Origin: an uncultured Bacilli bacterium | GTDB lineage: Bacteria > Bacillota_I > Bacilli_A > RF39 > UBA660 | Assembly (NCBI GenBank): GCA_944359735.1 | Contig: CALVTA010000066.1 | Location: 1 to 6,568, forward strand | Reading direction: 5' to 3' | Length of the DNA: 6,568 bases | Shown: positions 1 to 5,130 of the stretch, one piece after another | Layout: the number at the start of each line of letters is the position of its first letter | How positions within the stretch are numbered: the stretch's first letter is position 1 | Notes under the pieces: generated by a model | What the model was told of the DNA's origin: nothing | The model's database searches: none | The model's input: only the letters and a program-made list of their open reading frames with translations | Program-made: the position numbers and the translations under genes

Positions 1-72
1 AAAGAAATAGAAAACGTGTTTAAGCTACTAAATACAAATGATATCGCAAAATTATTAGAAAAAAACACATGA
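1..72 (+). CDS. 3' end of an unidentified gene (partial)
   Basis: Reading frame 1 is open from the first base and ends at TGA (70-72), giving the last 23 residues of a protein (KEIENVFKLL... ending LEKNT). The piece is charged and helix-like and too short to assign to a family. It lies upstream of a promoter (116-144) and on the same strand as everything else, which makes a real gene end plausible. An inverted repeat (63-91) spans its stop codon. It could also be a chance open frame; nothing seen here excludes that. Confidence 0.5.
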   Translation, partial: KEIENVFKLLNTNDIAKLLEKNT

Positions 73-91
73 TTTAAGATTTCATGCGTTT
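63..91 (+). other. hairpin over the stop codon of the first partial gene
   Basis: Positions 63-72 (AAACACATGA) pair with 82-91 (TCATGCGTTT) with a single A/C mismatch at 67/87 and a 9-nt loop. The TGA stop (70-72) lies in the stem. There is no T-run directly after it; the nearest is T7 at 106-112. It may be a weak terminator or a 3'-end stabilising hairpin. Confidence 0.35.
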
Positions 92-115
92 ATCCTGGGC
101 TTGAGTTTTTTTGTC

Positions 116-144
116 TTGACTAAAACCTTTTATCTTCTTATACT
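116..144 (+). promoter_or_regulatory. sigma-A-type promoter of the 165-803 gene
   Basis: TTGACT (116-121) and TATACT (139-144) are separated by exactly 17 bp, close to the vegetative consensus TTGACA-17-TATAAT. The start of transcription would fall near 151, giving a very short leader that carries GGAGG (158-162). This is the best-matched full -35/-10 promoter in the window. Confidence 0.75.
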
Positions 145-164
145 TATTAGTAGAATTGGAGGCT

Positions 165-803
165 ATGAAAACTGTGGTTAAAGAGGATATTTTAAAACAG
201 CATAAACAAATATTAATGACTGCAGGATTAGAACTTGCTACTAATAATACTAATTCTTTAATAGAAGATGATATTATTAATGGAGTTATAGAAGTACCAC
301 TTGAAGCGATGGATACAGTTAAACAAAGAGTTCTTAATATTGCAAAAAATAATAGTTTGGTTTTAGATAGTGATAAGTTTAGTGAAGTTTTAACTAGTTA
401 TAAAGATGAATTAAAGGAAGAGTTTAGAAATATTTTTAAGAAACGGATAAAACTAATAGAAGATAATTATTCTAAAATTAATGATGATAAACCAATGGAG
501 TTAGTTAAAAATTTAAAAAAAGAATTAGTTAAGTTTAATAAAGATGTTAAAAAAGAAGAGAAACAACTTTTAACAAAACTTGTTAAAGAAAAACTTGTTA
601 GTAATTTAGATTCAATAGTAAAAGATGATAATACTACTTTTAAGAAAGAGGCTACTAAGTTTTTACAAACTACTTATGTTAAACAAATATTAGAAATTAT
701 TGATATGAAAATATTGGTTAAAGATATAATACTGCTTAATAGTTTAAAAGAACAAATAGAAAGGTTTGTTTTTACTAAAGAAAATTCTCATTTATTTGAT
801 TAG
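165..803 (+). CDS. hypothetical lysine-rich helical protein
   Basis: I do not recognise this 212-residue protein. It has no signal peptide and no clear membrane segment. The sequence is dominated by Lys, Glu, Asp, Leu and Ile. A long stretch from about residue 70 to 155 alternates charged and hydrophobic residues as in amphipathic helices or a coiled coil. No cysteine, catalytic motif or metal site stands out, so a cytoplasmic structural, adaptor or nucleic-acid-associated role is possible but unproven. Start choice: GGAGG (158-162) lies only 2 nt before ATG 165, which is short; GTG 174 would have 11 nt spacing, and TTG 156 has no ribosome-binding site before it. ATG 165 is my choice. The gene has its own promoter (116-144), and its TAG stop lies in the loop of a terminator hairpin (781-818), so it is probably monocistronic. 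Confidence 0.8.
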   Translation: MKTVVKEDILKQHKQILMTAGLELATNNTNSLIEDDIINGVIEVPLEAMDTVKQRVLNIAKNNSLVLDSDKFSEVLTSYKDELKEEFRNIFKKRIKLIEDNYSKINDDKPMELVKNLKKELVKFNKDVKKEEKQLLTKLVKEKLVSNLDSIVKDDNTTFKKEATKFLQTTYVKQILEIIDMKILVKDIILLNSLKEQIERFVFTKENSHLFD

Positions 804-818
804 ATGAGAGTTTTTTTT
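781..818 (+). terminator. intrinsic terminator overlapping the end of the 165-803 gene
   Basis: Positions 781-791 pair with 804-814 (11 bp, one T-G wobble, core TCTCAT/ATGAGA), with a 12-nt loop. T8 runs from 811 to 818. The stem begins inside the last codons, and the TAG stop (801-803) is the last part of the loop, so translating ribosomes would mask the 5' arm until termination. Confidence 0.8.
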
Positions 819-857
819 ATTTCTTTTATCAATTGGAAATAATTACCAAGGAAAAAA

Positions 858-952
858 GCTCCTTCTTACGTATATAATAACAATAGATAGTGTGATTTAG
901 ATGGTATAAAATGGGCAGATATTGGAACAATAACTACTGTAAAGGAAGGAGC
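858..952 (+). repeat. distant inverted repeat covering the spoVT ribosome-binding site
   Basis: GCTCCTTC (858-865) is the exact reverse complement of GAAGGAGC (945-952), which is the Shine-Dalgarno region of spoVT (start 957). If both arms are on one transcript they could pair and hide the site. The arms are 79 nt apart. An 8-bp purine/pyrimidine match to a Shine-Dalgarno sequence can arise by chance. The rest of the 804-956 gap holds the preceding terminator, an AT-rich stretch with TATAAT (873-878) lacking a -35, and no gene. Confidence 0.3.
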
Positions 953-956
953 ATAT

Positions 957-1499
957 ATGAAGACAACAGGTGTAGTAAGAAGAATTGATGATTTAGGAAG
1001 GATTGTTATTCCTAAAGAAATTAGAAAGACTCTTAGAATTAGAGATGGAGAATCTTTGGAATTTTTTGTGGATAAAGAAACAATAACTTTAAAAAAATTT
1101 TCTACTAGTGCGGACTTAGGAGAAATAGCCCAAACTCTTTTAGATACTATTTATACTACTATTAATAAAAGTATTTTTGTTACTGATCGTGATAAGTTTG
1201 TAGCAGGAAGTGGAAAATTAAAGAAAGATTTTTGTGGTTTTAATATTTCGACACAACTTGAAGAATATTTATTTAGTAATGAAAACTTAATTAAAGACTC
1301 TGGTATAATTAATGAAATTGTTGATAATATTAGTGATGAAAAAGAAGAATATAAATATATTTTGAGTCCTATAATATTGGATAGTGAGACAACGGGATTA
1401 GTTTTAATGATTGTTGAAGATAGTAAAAGTTTTAGCGAGGAAGATGAACATATTGTTCAAATAATTGCCAATTTTCTTGCAAAATACCTTGAAGATTGA
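957..1499 (+). CDS. spoVT: stage V sporulation protein T, AbrB-family transcription factor
   Basis: SpoVT is a DNA-binding regulator of forespore gene expression, known in Bacillus to modulate sigma-G-dependent genes and spore coat and germination properties. Residues 1-50 are a swapped-hairpin AbrB/SpoVT DNA-binding domain with the signature VRRIDDLGRIVIPKEIRKTL, very close to Bacillus SpoVT. Residues from about 55 to 178 form a GAF-like regulatory domain (ending in ANFLAKYLED) that in the family mediates tetramerisation and possible ligand sensing. The length of 180 aa matches the family's about 178. The start ATG has AAAGGAAGGAGC just upstream, giving a strong ribosome-binding site. AbrB itself is shorter, around 95 aa, so the long C-terminal domain favours SpoVT. 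No terminator is visible after the stop; readthrough into the metG leader is possible. Its presence suggests an endospore-forming ancestry, though other sporulation genes are not in view. Confidence 0.93.
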   Translation: MKTTGVVRRIDDLGRIVIPKEIRKTLRIRDGESLEFFVDKETITLKKFSTSADLGEIAQTLLDTIYTTINKSIFVTDRDKFVAGSGKLKKDFCGFNISTQLEEYLFSNENLIKDSGIINEIVDNISDEKEEYKYILSPIILDSETTGLVLMIVEDSKSFSEEDEHIVQIIANFLAKYLED

Positions 1500-1517
1500 G
1501 ATTTGTTATGTTAAACT
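1489..1517 (+). promoter_or_regulatory. likely promoter of the metG T-box transcript
   Basis: TTGAAG (1489-1494) is followed after 17 bp by TAAACT (1512-1517), which carries an extended -10 TG at 1509-1510. The -35 lies within the last spoVT codons. The expected start of transcription (about 1522-1526) coincides with the first base of T-box Stem I (1524), which supports the call. The hexamers are imperfect. Confidence 0.55.
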
Positions 1518-1523
1518 GGTTTA

Positions 1524-1725
1524 AAAGTTGTGATGAAGAGTTTTATAGTTATTTAGTTATAGAGACCTCTTGGTTGGTGGAAAAGTGGCGAATAGTAATT
1601 ATAAAATATGGCTTCTGAACTTTCATATTGATATGTAAATATGAACGTTGCTAAGCGTTAATTAGAATGAGTTTACAAGATTTATTGTAAAAAAAGGTGG
1701 TACCGCGGATTTGTTTCGCCCTTTT
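1524..1725 (+). promoter_or_regulatory. T-box riboswitch, methionine (AUG) specifier
   Basis: The leader senses uncharged tRNA-Met and allows metG transcription when methionyl-tRNA runs short. Stem I base: AAAGTT (1524-1529) pairs with AACTTT (1618-1623). A kink-turn-like asymmetric loop follows (1530-1534/1616-1617), then GAAG (1535-1538)/CTTC (1612-1615), then TTTTAT (1541-1546)/ATAAAA (1601-1606). The internal loop between the last two helices contains ATG (1608-1610), the Met specifier. The apical region has the conserved AGAGA (1561-1565) and GGTTGGTGGAAA (1572-1583) signatures. A further hairpin is TTCATAT (1622-1628)/ATATGAA (1639-1645), with another at 1672-1678/1685-1691. The T-box core AGGTGGTACCGCGG (1695-1708) has the bulge TGGT (1698-1701), whose last U would pair with discriminator A of tRNA-Met. 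Confidence 0.93.
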
Positions 1726-1730
1726 GTTAT
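1692..1730 (+). terminator. T-box regulated terminator upstream of metG
   Basis: AAAAGG (1692-1697) pairs with CCTTTT (1720-1725), and GCG (1705-1707) pairs with CGC (1717-1719). The T-box bulge segment TGGTACC is unpaired on the 5' side. This structure competes with the antiterminator formed around 1695-1708. The U-run is short (T4 then GTT), so termination may be leaky unless the later T8 (about 1737-1744) also contributes. Confidence 0.7.
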
Positions 1731-1761
1731 GATAAATTTTTTTTGTTAGGAGAGATGATTA

Positions 1762-3300
1762 ATGAATAAATATTATATTACAACAGCGATAGCTTATACT
1801 TCAGGAAAGCCACACATTGGTAATACATATGAGATTGTTTTAGCAGATGCTATTGCAAGATATAAAAGAAGTAAAGGTTATGATGTTTATTTTCAAACTG
1901 GTACAGATGAACACGGTTTAAAGATTGAAACTAAAGCTAAAGAGGCAGGGGTTAAACCTCAAGAATTTGTTGATTCTATTGCTAAAGAAATAAAAAATAT
2001 TTGGGATTTAATGGATACTAGTTATGATAGATTTGTTAGAACTACTGATAAACATCATAAAGAAGTAGTTCAAAAGATATTTAATAAGTTATATGAACAA
2101 GGAGATATTTATAAAGGTGAATATGAGGGATGGTATTGTACTCCTTGTGAATCTTTTTTTACTGATAGTCAATTAGTAGATGGTAAATGTCCTGATTGTG
2201 GTAGAGATGTACAAAAACAAAAAGAAGAAGCTTATTTCTTTAGAATGAGTAAGTATCAAGATAGATTATTAAAGTATATTGAAGAACATGATGATTTTAT
2301 AGAACCTGTTTCTCGAAAAAATGAAATGATTAATAATTTTTTGAAACCAGGATTACAGGATTTGTGTGTTACAAGAACTTCTTTTAAGTGGAGTATTCCA
2401 GTTACTTTTGATCCTAAGCATGTTATATATGTATGGATAGATGCATTAACTAATTATATTACTTTTATAGGATATGATCCTGATGGTTCGAGTGATTTAT
2501 TTAAAAAATTATGGCCTGCAGATTTACATTTAATTGGGAAAGATATATTACGTTTTCATACTATTTATTGGCCTATTATTTTAATGGCTTTAGATTTACC
2601 ACTTCCTAAAAAAATATTTGGTCATCCTTGGTTACTTACTGATAATGATAAAATGAGTAAGAGTAAAGGTAATGTTATTTATGCAGATGATTTAGTTGGT
2701 TATTTTGGAGTGGATGCAGTTAGATATTATCTGTTAAAAGAAATTCCTTATGCTAATGATGGAAATTTAACTTATAGTTTGTTTATCGATGTTATAAATA
2801 GTGATCTTGCTAATACTCTTGGTAATTTAGTTCAAAGAACTATTAGTATGGTTAATAAATATTTTGATGGTAAAGTTTCTAATAGTAAGTGTTATGATGA
2901 TATGGATAGTGAATTTGTTTCTAAAATAAACAATTTGCAAACTAATATAGATAAAGCTATGGATAATTTGGAAGTTTCTCTTAGTCTTAATTTAATAATG
3001 GAATTATTGAGAACTAGTAATAAATATATAGATGAAACTACACCTTGGATTTTAGCAAAAAATGAAAGTAGTAAAAATAGACTTGAGACAGTATTATATA
3101 ACTTACTTGAATCTATTAGAGTGTGTGCACTTAGTTTATCTTTTGCCATACCATCAACAAGTAAGGAGATATTGCGACAAATAAATAACAATAAAAGTGA
3201 ACTTAGTTATTTAGAAGATAATATGTATGAGGTTATTACTCCTAAACCATTATTTAATCGTATTGATAAAGAGAAATTTTTAAAAGAACATGATTTGTAA
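1762..3300 (+). CDS. metG: methionyl-tRNA synthetase
   Basis: This class I aminoacyl-tRNA synthetase charges tRNA-Met with methionine in the cytoplasm for initiation and elongation. The Rossmann catalytic domain carries the HIGH-type motif as HIGN at residues 18-21 and KMSKS at 297-301. The connective insert has a four-cysteine zinc knuckle (C126, C129, C143, C146). The helical anticodon-binding domain follows from about residue 340. At 512 aa it lacks the C-terminal EMAPII/Trbp111-like tRNA-binding extension of the about 660-residue Bacillus enzyme and ends right after the anticodon domain, a recognised short form. AGGAG (1748-1752) lies 9 nt before ATG 1762. A nearer out-of-frame ATG at 1755 opens only a four-codon frame and has poor spacing. 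Expression is controlled by the Met T-box just upstream, and transcription ends at 3327-3356. Confidence 0.97.
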   Translation: MNKYYITTAIAYTSGKPHIGNTYEIVLADAIARYKRSKGYDVYFQTGTDEHGLKIETKAKEAGVKPQEFVDSIAKEIKNIWDLMDTSYDRFVRTTDKHHKEVVQKIFNKLYEQGDIYKGEYEGWYCTPCESFFTDSQLVDGKCPDCGRDVQKQKEEAYFFRMSKYQDRLLKYIEEHDDFIEPVSRKNEMINNFLKPGLQDLCVTRTSFKWSIPVTFDPKHVIYVWIDALTNYITFIGYDPDGSSDLFKKLWPADLHLIGKDILRFHTIYWPIILMALDLPLPKKIFGHPWLLTDNDKMSKSKGNVIYADDLVGYFGVDAVRYYLLKEIPYANDGNLTYSLFIDVINSDLANTLGNLVQRTISMVNKYFDGKVSNSKCYDDMDSEFVSKINNLQTNIDKAMDNLEVSLSLNLIMELLRTSNKYIDETTPWILAKNESSKNRLETVLYNLLESIRVCALSLSFAIPSTSKEILRQINNNKSELSYLEDNMYEVITPKPLFNRIDKEKFLKEHDL

Positions 3301-3326
3301 AATTTATTGTAAATAAAAAAATAAAT

Positions 3327-3356
3327 GGGATTATTTTGTTTTTAATCTCTTTTTTT
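3327..3356 (+). terminator. intrinsic terminator after metG
   Basis: GGGATTA (3327-3333) pairs with TAATCTC (3343-3349), 7 bp with one G-T wobble and a 9-nt loop. T7 follows at 3350-3356, and A-rich sequence precedes the stem, so it could extend. Confidence 0.8.
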
Positions 3357-3366
3357 ATGTTATAGT
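3336..3366 (+). promoter_or_regulatory. extended -10 promoter of the small membrane protein gene
   Basis: TATAGT (3361-3366) preceded by TG at 3358-3359 forms an extended -10. TTGTTT (3336-3341) is a possible -35 at 19 bp, long for sigma-A. It overlaps the metG terminator. The core TATGTTATAGT recurs exactly at 5822-5832 before the second array gene. The following leader (about 3372-3422) holds no other feature that I can see. Confidence 0.5.
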
Positions 3367-3422
3367 GAGAGAGTGGTGTTTGAAGTAACTGTGGTATTGA
3401 GGTCGTAAGAAAGGATGAATCT

Positions 3423-3602
3423 ATGGCTAAAAAAGATAAGTTAGAGATTGAAAATGTAATATTTTGTATATTATATTTAGTGCTAGTTGGTGCAGTTATT
3501 TTTGAACATAATATATTAGATATTGTTTATTTATTAGCTTTAACTTTTTATTTAGTAAGGTTTTGTTTATGTCGTAGTAAAAAGAAGAAGAGAAACTTAT
3601 AA
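3423..3602 (+). CDS. small two-helix membrane protein, unknown function
   Basis: This frame encodes 59 residues and begins MAKKDKLEIE. Two hydrophobic segments follow, about residues 11-27 and 31-48, separated by a short turn containing EHN. It ends with a basic tail (RSKKKKRNL). The basic tail and charged N-terminus suggest both ends are cytoplasmic, forming a helical hairpin in the membrane. AAAGGATG (3410-3417) gives a sensible ribosome-binding site before ATG 3423. The gene is bracketed by an extended -10 promoter and its own terminator (3593-3633), which argues that it is real rather than a chance frame. I do not recognise a family; possibilities include a small membrane regulator or a toxin-like peptide, but no partner or antisense RNA is seen. 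Confidence 0.7.
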   Translation: MAKKDKLEIENVIFCILYLVLVGAVIFEHNILDIVYLLALTFYLVRFCLCRSKKKKRNL

Positions 3603-3633
3603 TAGAGATAATCTACTTATTAAGTTTTTTTTT
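3593..3633 (+). terminator. terminator overlapping the small gene's stop
   Basis: AAACTTATAATAGA (3593-3606) pairs with 3612-3627 (TCTA, TTAT, AAGTTT) with two single-base bulges (C3616, T3621) and the loop GATAA. T9 runs from 3625 to 3633. The TAA stop (3600-3602) sits in the 5' arm. The stem is AT-rich but long. Confidence 0.7.
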
Positions 3634-3641
3634 GATATAAT
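3633..3641 (+). promoter_or_regulatory. extended -10 promoter of tatD
   Basis: TATAAT (3636-3641), a perfect -10, is preceded by TG at 3633-3634. No good -35 lies 16-18 bp upstream, where the terminator stem is. Start of transcription is expected near 3648, leaving about 13 nt of leader including GGAGG (3649-3653). Confidence 0.6.
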
Positions 3642-3660
3642 ATTTTCTGGAGGTAATAAG

Positions 3661-4413
3661 ATGTTAATAGATACACATTGTCATTTAAGTAGAGAATATT
3701 ATGATGATATTGATAAAGTTATTAGTGATGATAAAGTTTCTAAGGTGAATAAGATAGTAGTTTCTGGTTGTAGTAAATCTGATATAGAGGAAGTGTTACA
3801 ATTAAAAGATAAATATGAAATTATTTATGTTACACTTGGATATCATCCTGAGTATGCTTTAGAAGTGACTAAAAAAGATTTAGAAGATTTAAAGAAAAAA
3901 TTAAATAATAGCAAGGTAGTTGGTGTTGGAGAAATAGGTTTGGATTATTACTATACAAAAGATAATAAAGAAAAGCAGAAATGGTTATTTGAAGAGCAAC
4001 TTAAGATAGCAGTAGAGCTTAATCTTCCAGTGGTAATTCATTCTAGAGATGCTACTTTAGATACTATAGAAATATTAAAAAAATATAATTTGAGAGGGAT
4101 TATTCATTGTTTTAGTGGTAGTTTGGAAAGTGCAAATATTTATATTAAAATGGGTTATTTTTTAGGAATTGGAGGTGTTGTTACTTTTAAAAATTCTAAA
4201 CTTAAGGATGTTGTTTCAAAAATATCGTTAGATAATATTGTTTTAGAGACGGATAGTCCTTATTTGGCTCCTGTTCCTTATAGAGGAAAGATTAATTCTT
4301 CTAAGTATTTAAATATTATTGCTAAATATATTGCTTCTTTAAAAAATGTTAGTGAATATGAAGTAGCAAAAATTACCAGTGATAATGCTAGTAGTTTGTT
4401 TGACTTTAAATAG
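3661..4413 (+). CDS. tatD: TatD-family metal-dependent DNase
   Basis: TatD proteins (YabD/YcfH group) are cytoplasmic metal-dependent hydrolases with a TIM-barrel fold. Family members show 3'-5' exonuclease or DNase activity and are linked to DNA repair and quality control. The full set of family metal and catalytic residues is present: the N-terminal DTHCHL motif (H6 and H8), the GEIGLDY motif with E91, the VIHSRDA motif with H127, HCFSG with H149, and ETDSPYLAP with D198. The length of 250 aa is typical. GGAGG (3649-3653) lies 7 nt before ATG. It follows metG and precedes a 3D-domain gene, as yabD does between metS and yabE in Bacillus, so I judge it the yabD orthologue. It has its own extended -10 promoter, and any terminator after it is weak. 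Confidence 0.95.
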   Translation: MLIDTHCHLSREYYDDIDKVISDDKVSKVNKIVVSGCSKSDIEEVLQLKDKYEIIYVTLGYHPEYALEVTKKDLEDLKKKLNNSKVVGVGEIGLDYYYTKDNKEKQKWLFEEQLKIAVELNLPVVIHSRDATLDTIEILKKYNLRGIIHCFSGSLESANIYIKMGYFLGIGGVVTFKNSKLKDVVSKISLDNIVLETDSPYLAPVPYRGKINSSKYLNIIAKYIASLKNVSEYEVAKITSDNASSLFDFK

Positions 4414-4428
4414 TAATAATGCTAGTAT
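4400..4428 (+). promoter_or_regulatory. possible promoter of the 3D-domain gene
   Basis: TTGACT (4400-4405) lies 17 bp before TAGTAT (4423-4428), which has an extended -10 TG at 4420-4421. The -35 is within the last codons of tatD. A small inverted repeat AATAAT (4415-4420)/ATTATT (4427-4432) overlaps the -10; it is too weak to call as a terminator. Read-through from tatD is also likely, the gap being 45 nt. Confidence 0.5.
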
Positions 4429-4458
4429 TATTTTAAGTAGAAGATGAGGTAATGATAA

Positions 4459-5046
4459 ATGGGGAAAAAATTTTTAAAATATTTTACTTTTATATGTTTA
4501 GTTTTTAGTTTAGCTTTTATAATTTTATCTGGTAATAATAAAATTAGTATAACTACTTCTAATATTAATAGTGTTAAATCATTACAGGCTGTTCACATTG
4601 TTAATAAGTATAATTCTATTAAAGAGATTGAAAAGCAAAAGGAAATACCTCTTTATCAAAGTTTTAATGAGGCTATGGCTATGGCTAGTAGTAATCCTGT
4701 AGCTTTTATTGGCAAACTTACAGCATATGGACCAGATTGTCTTGGATGTAGTGGAAATAGTGCATGTCCTCCAAGACAAAATTTTAAGAATGGTAATATT
4801 TATTTTGATGATCAGGTTTATGGTAAAGTACGCGTAGTAGCAGCTGATAGGTCAATTCCTTGTGGAAGTATTGTTAAGATAAGTGGTATTAGTATTTATA
4901 GTGAACCAATTCTTGCTATTGTTATGGATAGAGGAGGAGCAGTTACTGGTAATCATATGGATTTGCTTTTTACTAGTCAATCAAATTTAGAAGGATTTAC
5001 AACAAGTAATAATATTAAATTTGAACTTATTAGATACGGATGGTAA
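4459..5046 (+). CDS. secreted or membrane-tethered 3D-domain protein (YabE/RpfB-like, probable peptidoglycan hydrolase)
   Basis: The 3D domain is a double-psi beta-barrel related to MltA lytic transglycosylases and is found in YabE, YocH and stationary-phase Rpf-like factors that cut or remodel peptidoglycan. Residues 3-24 form a basic-hydrophobic segment (MGKKFLKYFTF...), a signal peptide or membrane anchor. Residues 25-80 are an uncharacterised linker. The 3D domain occupies about 84-194: it opens with LTAYGPDCLGCSG and has the three diagnostic aspartates in AADRSIPCGS (D130), VMDRGG (D157) and HMDLLF (D168). Cysteines 94, 97, 103 and 135 could form disulfides outside the cell. At 195 aa it is far shorter than YabE and lacks the DUF348 and G5 domains. 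GAGGT (4446-4450) is the ribosome-binding site. It occupies the yabE position after tatD, but cleavage activity is inferred only. Confidence 0.88.
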   Translation: MGKKFLKYFTFICLVFSLAFIILSGNNKISITTSNINSVKSLQAVHIVNKYNSIKEIEKQKEIPLYQSFNEAMAMASSNPVAFIGKLTAYGPDCLGCSGNSACPPRQNFKNGNIYFDDQVYGKVRVVAADRSIPCGSIVKISGISIYSEPILAIVMDRGGAVTGNHMDLLFTSQSNLEGFTTSNNIKFELIRYGW

Positions 5047-5056
5047 ATTTTGAGTG

Positions 5057-5078
5057 TAAAATAGGTTTAAAATAGGTT
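5057..5078 (+). repeat. perfect 11-bp tandem direct repeat at the array promoter, possible operator
   Basis: TAAAATAGGTT occurs twice head to tail (5057-5067, 5068-5078), and the second copy runs into the -35 hexamer (5077-5082). An 11-bp period places both copies on one face of the helix, as for OmpR/PhoB-type response regulators. TGTAAA-N5-TTTAAA (5055-5071) is one base from the WalR box pattern of Bacillus. No counterpart precedes the second array gene. Confidence 0.5.
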
Positions 5079-5105
5079 GTTTTAATAACTAAGTTGTGTT
5101 ATATT
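5077..5105 (+). promoter_or_regulatory. promoter of the first TasA-like gene
   Basis: TTGTTT (5077-5082), a 17-bp spacer and TATATT (5100-5105) with TG at 5097-5098 make a well-formed extended -10 promoter. The transcript would start near 5112, leaving a leader of about 18 nt that begins at AAGGAGG (5114-5120). Confidence 0.7.
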
Positions 5106-5130
5106 TATTATAGAAGGAGGTTAGACAGAG

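Noticed and set aside
156..164. TTG start at 156 for the first complete gene
   Set aside because: The TTG overlaps the GGAGG that most likely serves as the ribosome-binding site, and nothing upstream of it resembles one; transcription is predicted to begin near 151.
873..878. Perfect TATAAT upstream of spoVT as a vegetative promoter
   Set aside because: No -35-like hexamer lies 16-18 bp upstream and there is no TG extension; in such AT-rich DNA the hexamer alone is not convincing.
904..932. Forespore sigma promoter (GTATA then GGAACAATA, 15-bp spacer) before spoVT
   Set aside because: The -35 fits, but the -10 matches sigma-F/G consensus only partly and out of register, so it is mentioned but not listed as a feature.
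911..988. Short out-of-frame reading frame from ATG 911 into spoVT
   Set aside because: It has no ribosome-binding site and overlaps the spoVT start in another frame, and the product has no features.
1755..1769. Four-codon upstream frame overlapping the metG start
   Set aside because: Its ATG is only 2 nt from the ribosome-binding site and the metG ATG has better spacing (9 nt); it is likely incidental.
2892..3191. 99-codon open frame on the - strand inside metG
   Set aside because: It lies wholly within the anticodon-binding domain of a clear metG, has no ribosome-binding site of note and no recognisable protein features; it is a composition shadow.
4415..4434. Terminator after tatD
   Set aside because: AATAAT/ATTATT is only 6 A-T pairs with four Ts after it, too weak; it more likely reflects the overlapping -10 region.
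4582..4779. 65-codon open frame on the - strand inside the 3D-domain gene
   Set aside because: It is fully antisense to a well-supported gene and is low-complexity Ser/Thr/Ile sequence. Although yabE in Bacillus has an antisense RNA, I see no promoter here supporting one.
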